Shown: piece after piece, positions 53,348-60,076 of the stretch
How positions within the stretch are numbered: the stretch's first letter is position 1
Layout: each line of letters opens with the position of its first letter
Source of the DNA: an uncultured Alphaproteobacteria bacterium
GTDB taxonomy: Bacteria > Pseudomonadota > Alphaproteobacteria > Parvibaculales > Parvibaculaceae
NCBI GenBank assembly: GCA_903889655.1
Contig: CAISYL010000125.1
Location: 1 to 60,076, forward strand
DNA length: 60,076 nt
Direction: 5' to 3'
Notes under the pieces: generated by a model
The model's input: the letters and a program-made list of their open reading frames with translations, nothing else
Told to the model about the DNA's origin: nothing
Database searches by the model: none
Translations under genes and position numbers: made by a program

Positions 53348-56300
53348 TCAAGACGTTGAAAGGCCGCGCTTTTTCTGTGCAATAGGGGCCTTCAGGGCGG
53401 CGTCGAGCAGGGGTGCGGGAAGTTCCATCAGGCGCGGCCCGTCGGTCCAGAGAAGCGCACAGACGATGTCGCGTCCGGGATAGATCTGGGCGAGGACCGC
53501 CCGGTAGGCGCCCATCTGGGCGAGGTAGGCGGGGCTCACTTCGCCGATATCCTGCGCCGAGGGGCGGTTCGTCTTGTAGTCGATGACCGTGATGCGGCTC
53601 TCGCCGACGCAGAGCCGGTCGATCTGGCCGGAAATGAGCGTCGGCTTTCCGGCGAATTCGATGCGGCCGACCACGGCGACTTCGGCTCGGCCGGCGGGGC
53701 CGAATATCTCGGCAAAGGCCGGTTCGTCGAGCACGGCGAAGACGGCGGCGGCGATTTCGGCCTGCCGGGCCTCGTCCAGCGCATGGGCGGGGCTCGCAAG
53801 GAAACGTCGCGCGGCCTCCGCCCGGTCGGCCGCCGCGACGCCGGGCAATGTCTGCAGCAGGCGATGGATGAGGCGGCCGCGCTGGTAGCGCGCGGTGGTG
53901 TCGCCGGCGAGCGGCGAGAGCGCTGGCGGCTCCGGCACATCCTCGGGCGGCAGGCGCGACGGCGCGAGCGGGCGGGACGGCGACGGTTCGACAGGTGCCT
54001 TTAGCCGTGCCCAATCCGGCAGCGGCAGCAGATCGATCCTGGCCGCTTCCGTTTCCGGCTTTGGCGTCTGTTTCTGTACGCCTTCGATGCGCCAGATCTT
54101 TTTCCCATCGGCGAGAAGAATTTCGGCCGCTTCGGGCTTCAACGCCGCGGCGATGAGATTGTACCAGCACTCGGCGCCGGGTTCGTCCTCGCCGCGATAT
54201 CCGCAGATATAGAGCCGGTCGCGAGCCCGCGTCATCGCGACATAGAGGAGGCGCCGATATTCCTCGGCCTGCGCCTTCCTGTGCGCCTCGCGCGCAATCG
54301 CGGAAAGCTCGTCCTCATCTTTCTTGCGCACCGGCCAGAGCAGCAGCTTCGGCTCCGTCGGCAATTCGAGCAGCGCCGGGTCGTGCCGCGCATTGGGAAG
54401 CGCGCAGGTATCCGGCATGAAGACGATCTCGGCTTCAAGGCCCTTCGCGCCATGCACCGTCATCACGCGCACTTCGTCGCGCCCCTGCTCCATGTCGCGC
54501 TTGATTTCCGATGCACCGCGTTCGACCCAATGAAGAAATCCCTGCAGCGACGGCGCATGACGTCCCTCGAAATCGAGGGCGAGGGCGAGGAACTCGTCGA
54601 TCGGATCGTTGGCGTCCGGACCGAGACGCGAGAGAAGTTTCAACCTTCCGCCGCGCGCGCCGAGAAGCTCGGCATAGAATTCGTAAGGCCGGTCGAAATC
54701 GGCCCGGGAAAGCAGCCATGCGAGAAAGGCATGCGCCTCGCCGAGACGGGACCGCTCGCCCGCATGCAGCGCAAGCGCCTGCCAGAGCGTGCCCTTGCGG
54801 TCCACGGCGAGGTCGAAGAGTTCATCTTCCGTGAGACCGACAAAGGGACTCTTCAACAAGGTCGCGAGGTTGAGATCGTCTTCCGGCAGCAGCGCAAAGC
54901 CGCCCGCCGCCATCATGTCCATCACCGCGATCTGCTCCGTCAGCACCATGCGGTCGCTGCCGGCGACCGGTACGTTCAGTTCCTTCAGATGCCGCACCAT
55001 TTCCGCGACGAAGGCATTGCGGCGGCGGACGAGGATCAGAATGTCGCCGGGGCGGATGGCACGGCCTTTCGCGACCAGCGGTTCCTTCGTGTCGAGCCAG
55101 CGCCTGATCGTCAGGGCGATGCGTTTTGCAAGCTTCGCGGCGGGCGCCGTCTCCGTCATGTAATCGAGCGGTGCATCCCAGGGGTTCTGCTCGTCCTGTA
55201 GATCGGGCGCTTCGAGGTCCCATATTTCGACGAGGCCGGCATCGAGTTCGCGATGCGCGACATGGGTATCGACGACGCCGGAGACGCTGAGCCCTTCGCT
55301 GGCCAGCGAGAGCGCAAAGACCCTGTCGACGGCGGCGAGAACTTCCGGCACCGAACGGAAGGAGCGGACCAGCGGCACGGCGGACCAGAGGCGTTCGGCC
55401 TGCTTCACGCGGCGCTCGAAATGGCGCTTCATCTGGTCGAAGCGAGCGGGGTCGGCACCCTGAAAGGAAAAGATCGACTGCTTCTCGTCGCCGACCGCGA
55501 AGATCGTGCGGACACCGGGACGCGCGCCGGCGCCGGACAGGAACTCCTCGGCCAATGCCGAGATCACGTCCCATTGCTCGGGGCTCGTATCCTGCGCCTC
55601 GTCGACCAGAATGTGATCGATGCCGCCATCGAGCTTGAAGAGCACCCAGGGCGCCATCGCACTTTCGATCAACAGCTTGCGCGCGCGGGCGATCAGGTCG
55701 TCATAATCGAGAAGCGCGCGGCGGCGCTTGACCCGGTCGAAATCGACGAGGATCGCATCGGCGAGATGAAAGATCGCTTCCGTCGCCTGCGCAACGCCGA
55801 CAGCCCTGAGACGGGCGACGAGGGCGAGGATGCGGGCCTGCTCGCGGGCAAGCGCTTCGGCGAGCGCAGGATTTTGCTCCGCGGGCTTCTTGGTGATGAG
55901 CGATTTTCGCGGTGCGTCTTCTTTCGTCAGGAAGATCAGCTTGTAGTCGTCGAGTTTACTGAGGCGCGAAACGGGATCGGCGAGGAACGCATGAAGAGAG
56001 GCCGCACGTTCCATATCCGTCTTGGTGCCGGTCGCGAGAAGTGCGGCGGCGGCGCGCATCTCGTCTTCCGGCAGATCGACGATTTTGTCGGCGATGCTCT
56101 CCGGCGTCTCGCCATCCTCGACGGCGAGCGCCGCATGGATCGCTCTTATCGCGCCGTCGAGACCGCCGAACTGCTTCAGCAGCTTCTCGAAAAGATCGCG
56201 ACGCCCGGTGATTTCCTTCAGAAGCTTGCCGAAGACGAGTTCGTCGACGCGCTCGACGACAAGCGTCAATGCGCGGCCGAGCGGCGTTTCCGGCTGGCTG

Positions 56301-56818
56301 CCCGCGAGGCGCAGCACCCGGTCGCGCACATCGTCCATCAACTCGTCGGCGCTGCGGTCGTCGAGAATTTCGAAATTGGGCGGCACGCCAGCCTCGAGCG
56401 GGAAGCGTCCGAGCAGGCGCTCGCAGAAGGCATGAATGGTCTGTATCTTCAATCCCCCCGGCGTTTCGATGGCACGGGCGAAGAGGCGGCGGGCAAGCTC
56501 GAGCTTTTCCTTCGAAGGCGCGCGGCCTTCCATCTCGGCGATTTTTCGCGCGAGCTCTTCATCGGGCAGCATCGCCCAGTCGCCGAGGCGCCTGTAGAGG
56601 CGGCTCGACATTTCGGCGGCGGCCGCCTTCGTAAAGGTCAGACAGAGAATGCGGCCGGGCTCGCTGCCCGCCAGCAACAGCCGCGCGACGCGCGTCGTCA
56701 GCGCATGCGTCTTGCCCGAACCCGCATTGGCCGACACCCAGACCGACGCAGCCGGATCGGAAGCACGCATCTGCGCTTCATCGGCATCGGGACGCCTCTT
56801 CGTTTCGGGGACGCTCAT
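53348..56818 (-). CDS. addA: Double-strand break repair helicase AddA
   Basis: This 1156-residue UvrD/SF1 helicase-nuclease is one half of the AddAB complex, the alphaproteobacterial counterpart of RecBCD. Walker A NAGSGKT is at 31-37, then [15 protein letters not shown] (motif Ia), [15 protein letters not shown] (motif II), [16 protein letters not shown] (motif III), [19 protein letters not shown] (motif V), [11 protein letters not shown] (motif VI) and a C-terminal RecB-type nuclease motif [10 protein letters not shown]. The ATG at 56818 overlaps the addB stop by 4 bases. Confidence 0.96.
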   Translation of the reverse strand: MSVPETKRRPDADEAQMRASDPAASVWVSANAGSGKTHALTTRVARLLLAGSEPGRILCLTFTKAAAAEMSSRLYRRLGDWAMLPDEELARKIAEMEGRAPSKEKLELARRLFARAIETPGGLKIQTIHAFCERLLGRFPLEAGVPPNFEILDDRSADELMDDVRDRVLRLAGSQPETPLGRALTLVVERVDELVFGKLLKEITGRRDLFEKLLKQFGGLDGAIRAIHAALAVEDGETPESIADKIVDLPEDEMRAAAALLATGTKTDMERAASLHAFLADPVSRLSKLDDYKLIFLTKEDAPRKSLITKKPAEQNPALAEALAREQARILALVARLRAVGVAQATEAIFHLADAILVDFDRVKRRRALLDYDDLIARARKLLIESAMAPWVLFKLDGGIDHILVDEAQDTSPEQWDVISALAEEFLSGAGARPGVRTIFAVGDEKQSIFSFQGADPARFDQMKRHFERRVKQAERLWSAVPLVRSFRSVPEVLAAVDRVFALSLASEGLSVSGVVDTHVAHRELDAGLVEIWDLEAPDLQDEQNPWDAPLDYMTETAPAAKLAKRIALTIRRWLDTKEPLVAKGRAIRPGDILILVRRRNAFVAEMVRHLKELNVPVAGSDRMVLTEQIAVMDMMAAGGFALLPEDDLNLATLLKSPFVGLTEDELFDLAVDRKGTLWQALALHAGERSRLGEAHAFLAWLLSRADFDRPYEFYAELLGARGGRLKLLSRLGPDANDPIDEFLALALDFEGRHAPSLQGFLHWVERGASEIKRDMEQGRDEVRVMTVHGAKGLEAEIVFMPDTCALPNARHDPALLELPTEPKLLLWPVRKKDEDELSAIAREAHRKAQAEEYRRLLYVAMTRARDRLYICGYRGEDEPGAECWYNLIAAALKPEAAEILLADGKKIWRIEGVQKQTPKPETEAARIDLLPLPDWARLKAPVEPSPSRPLAPSRLPPEDVPEPPALSPLAGDTTARYQRGRLIHRLLQTLPGVAAADRAEAARRFLASPAHALDEARQAEIAAAVFAVLDEPAFAEIFGPAGRAEVAVVGRIEFAGKPTLISGQIDRLCVGESRITVIDYKTNRPSAQDIGEVSPAYLAQMGAYRAVLAQIYPGRDIVCALLWTDGPRLMELPAPLLDAALKAPIAQKKRGLSTS

Positions 56819-59800
56819 TCGCCGCCTCCCGAAGCCGACCATTCTTTCACGCGCGCAAGGTGATCGTAATCGCCGTAGCTCGCTTCGAACATCGGACGGG
56901 GGCGCGACAAATAAGGCGTCGCCTCGTCCGCGTAGCGCGTCAGCAACGCGACAAGGCTTGCATATGTTTCCTCGACGAGACCGTCTGGCTCGATGGCGCG
57001 CGTCTCGCCCGCCTTCTCGCCGCCGGTAAGGCGCAGATAGAGAAGTGCCGATGTTTTCGCCGATCCCAGTTCGGCAAAGGCGCCGCGAGCGGCCATCGCC
57101 GCTTCGAGCGGCAATTGCGGCGTGAGACCGGCTTCCACCTGGCGGAGCGTCGGTGTCGAACCGGTCTTGTAGTCGATGATGCGGAGCGTGCCGTCCTTCA
57201 TTTCGTCGATGCGGTCGGCCTTGCCGGTAAGCGTCACCGACCGCACGAGTTCTGCGATTTCGATGCTGCCCTGCAGCTCCGGATGAACGCGCGAGATATC
57301 GGCGCGGAGCTTTTCCTCATAATCGACGACCCAGGCGGCGATGCGCTTGAAGCGCGGCCACCAGAAAGCGGCGACGCCGGGGCGGTCCAGCGCATGGGCG
57401 AAGGTCTCGCGACCGATGCGAACGAGTTCGTCAAGCGCATTGGCCGGCAATTTCTCTGGATAGGCCCGCGAGAAATTTTCCAGCGCCGCATGGATGATGT
57501 TGCCGCGCTCGGCAGCGGCGATATCGGCGTCGATCGGATCGAGGGGGCGCAGGCGCAATACCTTCTTTGCATAGATCGCGTAAGGATCGCGGATCAGCGT
57601 TTCGATTTCGGTGACCGAAAATCTGACAGGTCGTGCGGCGAGCGGCGGCTTCGGGCGTGGCTTCTCGCTGGCGGCGACGCGGTCCGGCGTATCGAGCGCT
57701 TGCGCCCAAGCGGTCCATCCCGGTGCGGCCAGCGCATCGGCGCGACTGATGCCCGCGAGCAGGCTCTGCAAGCGCAGCAGCCAGCGCGAGGCGACCGTCG
57801 GCGCGCCTTCGACTTTCAGCGCGCGCGTCAGCACCACTTCGGCGGCACTGGCGCCTTCGGCAAAATCATGCGCCGCAAGGCCGATACGGCGCTCCGGCGG
57901 CTCGAGGCCCAGAGCTGCCCGCATCGGGCGGTTGAGCCAAGGGTCGATATTCGCTTCCGCCGGCCAGGTGCCTTCGTTGAGGCTGCCGAGCACGATACGG
58001 TCGGCATGCTGAAGGCGCGCTTCGAGCGGACCCCAGATGAAGAGACGCGGATGACGGCCGAAGCGGGGACGCAGGACGCGCGTCGACGCAAGCTCCGAGA
58101 AGGCGCGCGCATAGGTGTCGATATCGGCATGGCCGAGGGTCGGCGCCGCTTCGAGGAGATCGGCGACGAAGGTGGAGGCCGCCTCGCCTTCCTCCTTCGT
58201 CCAGAGTTCGGAGCCGGTCTCGTTCCGCGCCAGCGCTTCGGCGGCGGCGATATGGGCGCGCGCCATGTCGTCGAATGCGGCACCCGACAGGCGCAAATCG
58301 ACGAGCGGCTTCAATGCGGCCTCGAGCCTGTCGAGCAGACTGTCGAGGCCCACGAAATCCCTGAGCGACCGATCGCGCGCCTCATGGTCTTCCCTCGCCT
58401 CATTCAGAGCCGCGCGCAGGCCGGCAAAGCCCGGCGCGGGACGCGGCCCGCGGAGCACGAGGCGTTCGAGACGGCGCGTTTCATCACGCAGCCGTGCCGG
58501 ATTTCCGCCGAGCGCCGCGAAGGGATGTTTCAGCACGGCCAGCAATCCGAGCGGCGCGAAATCGTCGGCGACCGTTTCGGCGACAAGGCGCAGATAGACC
58601 ATGGGCGGCGTGGCGGCGAGCGGCACGCCACCCGAATCGTCGATCTCGATATCCCAGCGGCGGAGTTCCATCGCGACGCGGCGGGCAAGCGCGCGATCCG
58701 GTGTGATCAGCGCCGCCGTCTTTCCCGGTGTTTCGAGCGTGTCGCGCATCAGCAGCGCAATGGCGCCGGCCTCGTCGCGCTGCGTCGGCGCCTCGATCAG
58801 AGAAAGACCTTCGAGCGCGGCGTCGGCCTCCTGCTTCAACGCGTCGAGACGCGAGCGCCAGAGCGAGGTGGTGTCGGCGGGACGCAGCGCTTCCGACAGA
58901 AGCCTGATGCGGGCGCGACGCGCGACGACCGGCGCGACGCCGGGCCAGAGCGCGACGTCGTCGCGGTCGACGCGGAGATGCGTCAACAACTGTTTCAGCC
59001 CATATTGCGGATGGGACTGCGTGCCGGGGCCGCCGATCGCGTTCCAGCTTTCCTTGTCGAGTTCGGTATCGAGGCCCGGCAGCACGACGGCGCCGGCGGG
59101 GAGCCGCGCGACGACGGAAAGAAGGTCGGCGGTAGCCGGGATCGAGCCCGTGGAACCTGCCGCAATGACCGGCTTTGAAAGCGGAAACTGCGTCCAGGCG
59201 GCGGCTTGCGTTTCGAGAAGCGCGTTGCGGCGCGCCGCGCTTTCCATGAAGCCGAGGCGCGCGAGCTCTTCCGGCCAGCGCTCCGTCAACAGCTTCAGGA
59301 ACTCGATGGTGATCTGCCAGTATTCGGCGAATTCGTCCGGCACCAGCGAGGCCAGAGACTTCAACTCGACACGTTCGGTCAGCGCCATGTCGAGGAAGCG
59401 GCCGAGATCGGCCGCAAGCGCCAGCGCGCGGGTGAGATCGGATCCCTCTTCCGTCTCGTCGAGGTCGAGGATCAGCCGGGCAAGGCGGAACTGGCGTTCA
59501 AGCGGCGAGATTTCGGGCGGCAGGGAGAGCGCCTGCAAGGGCTGCGAAGCAACGTCGAGTGTCAGTTCATCCTCGTCGACATCGCCGAGGGGACGGATTG
59601 CCGGCAACAACATTGCCCCGCCGCCGCCCGCCCGCAGAAACGCATCGCCCAGCGCGCGCACGGCACGGCGCGTCGGCAGCAGGATCGTGACGTCGGCAAG
59701 CTCGACGCCCTGGCCGAAGCGGCCGCCGAGCGACGGATCGGCGATCAGCGTCCGCGCCAGCGCGTCGAGAAAGGGCGTGCCGGACGGAATGGTGAAAAGA

Positions 59801-59820
59801 CGCGGCGAATCGTGGGCCAT
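56815..59820 (-). CDS. addB: Double-strand break repair protein AddB
   Basis: This 1001-residue partner of AddA recognises Chi and cuts one strand. It has an inactive helicase-like N-terminal half (VTILLPTRRAVRAL, where AddB proteins keep a P-loop-like region) and a C-terminal RecB-family nuclease domain with FSVTEIETLIRDPYAIYAKKVL and RIIDYKTGSTPTLRQVE. The ATG at 59820 gives MAHDSPRLFTIPSG, typical of the alphaproteobacterial family. The order murU-like, addB, addA, trxA is conserved in this class. Confidence 0.95.
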   Translation of the reverse strand: MAHDSPRLFTIPSGTPFLDALARTLIADPSLGGRFGQGVELADVTILLPTRRAVRALGDAFLRAGGGGAMLLPAIRPLGDVDEDELTLDVASQPLQALSLPPEISPLERQFRLARLILDLDETEEGSDLTRALALAADLGRFLDMALTERVELKSLASLVPDEFAEYWQITIEFLKLLTERWPEELARLGFMESAARRNALLETQAAAWTQFPLSKPVIAAGSTGSIPATADLLSVVARLPAGAVVLPGLDTELDKESWNAIGGPGTQSHPQYGLKQLLTHLRVDRDDVALWPGVAPVVARRARIRLLSEALRPADTTSLWRSRLDALKQEADAALEGLSLIEAPTQRDEAGAIALLMRDTLETPGKTAALITPDRALARRVAMELRRWDIEIDDSGGVPLAATPPMVYLRLVAETVADDFAPLGLLAVLKHPFAALGGNPARLRDETRRLERLVLRGPRPAPGFAGLRAALNEAREDHEARDRSLRDFVGLDSLLDRLEAALKPLVDLRLSGAAFDDMARAHIAAAEALARNETGSELWTKEEGEAASTFVADLLEAAPTLGHADIDTYARAFSELASTRVLRPRFGRHPRLFIWGPLEARLQHADRIVLGSLNEGTWPAEANIDPWLNRPMRAALGLEPPERRIGLAAHDFAEGASAAEVVLTRALKVEGAPTVASRWLLRLQSLLAGISRADALAAPGWTAWAQALDTPDRVAASEKPRPKPPLAARPVRFSVTEIETLIRDPYAIYAKKVLRLRPLDPIDADIAAAERGNIIHAALENFSRAYPEKLPANALDELVRIGRETFAHALDRPGVAAFWWPRFKRIAAWVVDYEEKLRADISRVHPELQGSIEIAELVRSVTLTGKADRIDEMKDGTLRIIDYKTGSTPTLRQVEAGLTPQLPLEAAMAARGAFAELGSAKTSALLYLRLTGGEKAGETRAIEPDGLVEETYASLVALLTRYADEATPYLSRPRPMFEASYGDYDHLARVKEWSASGGGE

Positions 59821-59862
59821 AGGCCAGTCTACCCCCGCTCTCCGGCCGGATTGAAACCCTGC

Positions 59863-60076
59863 CTAGAGATCGCGCATGAAGGCTTCGGCGGAGGCGAGAT
59901 CCTCGGGCGAGCCGACATGCATCCAGATGCCGGACATGCGCTGGCCGAAAAGCGTGTCCTTTTCCATCAGCCGGTCCCAGATGAGATTGGTCGAGAAGGA
60001 CCCGTCGGGACCGTCGGCGAAGAGCTGCGGTTTGATGACCTGCACGCCGGCAAACATGTAAGGCACAGTTTCAGCA
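59863..60076 (-). CDS. murU: Sugar nucleotidyltransferase C-terminus, MurU-like (5' end off window)
   Basis: The last 71 residues of a nucleotidyltransferase are seen. The frame is open to the window edge and continues upstream through AETVPYMFAGVQVIKPQLF. The visible part has TNLIWDRLMEKDTLFGQRMSGIWMHVGSPEDLASAEAFM, the usual end of NTP_transferase enzymes such as N-acetylmuramate-1-phosphate uridylyltransferase MurU or mannose-1-phosphate guanylyltransferase. Position beside addB, where alphaproteobacteria carry tsaE-amgK-murU, favours MurU, which recycles peptidoglycan sugars. It ends 42 bases before addB. Confidence 0.8.
   Translation of the reverse strand, partial: AETVPYMFAGVQVIKPQLFADGPDGSFSTNLIWDRLMEKDTLFGQRMSGIWMHVGSPEDLASAEAFMRDL

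Overview
The window is about 60 kb of uniformly GC-rich, gene-dense chromosome from an alphaproteobacterium, probably of the Rhizobiales/Hyphomicrobiales. The pointers are a FYDLN-acid zinc-ribbon protein (TIGR02300 type) beside tRNA-Ala, a CP4-like class II EPSP synthase, alphaproteobacterial AddAB, the pyrF-trpF-trpB-trpA-accD-folC order, and a porin-type N-terminal signature of the Rhizobiales kind. A Parvibaculum-like genus is possible but is only a guess. No insertion sequence, phage, CRISPR array or integrase gene was seen.

Bases 1-5.2 kb: a leftward cassette of ABC uptake genes (binding protein, permease, ATPase), a creatininase-family amidohydrolase and a type III glutamine synthetase (GlnT/GMAS family) cut by the window edge. 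A perfect 9-bp inverted repeat lies just before the first gene. Bases 5.2-20.3 kb: surface and envelope genes. They are a 1498-residue autotransporter with about 29 Asn/Gly-rich repeats, a LysR regulator, a zinc-ribbon/Arg-rich/transmembrane/peptidoglycan-binding protein, a GT-C membrane protein, a divergent PIG-L-like protein, a GT4 glycosyltransferase, a Tat-exported PhoD, and a trimeric autotransporter with a porin-like N-terminus followed by a small exported protein.

Bases 20.3-37.2 kb: fourteen genes all on the minus strand that look like one catabolic and uptake locus for an unknown nitrogenous compound. It encodes two trimethylamine-dehydrogenase-like flavoproteins, an HpaB-type FADH2-dependent monooxygenase with its flavin reductase, a RidA-like protein, a DUF1028 protein, a PuuC-like aldehyde dehydrogenase, a LysR regulator, a second NitT/TauT-type ABC transporter, a nitrilase-fold amidase, a class III aminotransferase and a PuuA-like gamma-glutamyl ligase. 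An ArgE-like deacylase diverges from its right end. The combination suggests import, N-dealkylation, oxygenation (perhaps ring opening), deamination/hydrolysis, aldehyde oxidation and gamma-glutamyl chemistry. The substrate cannot be read from sequence. This is the most interesting part of the window.

Bases 38.7-60 kb: conserved housekeeping genes. They are tRNA-Ala(GGC), the FYDLN protein, aroA-cmk-rpsA, sppA, ihfB, lapA-like, pyrF, trpF-trpB-trpA-accD-folC, then on the minus strand a wax-ester-synthase/DGAT-like acyltransferase with a Lys/Ala-rich tail, trxA, addA-addB and the C-terminus of a MurU-like nucleotidyltransferase.
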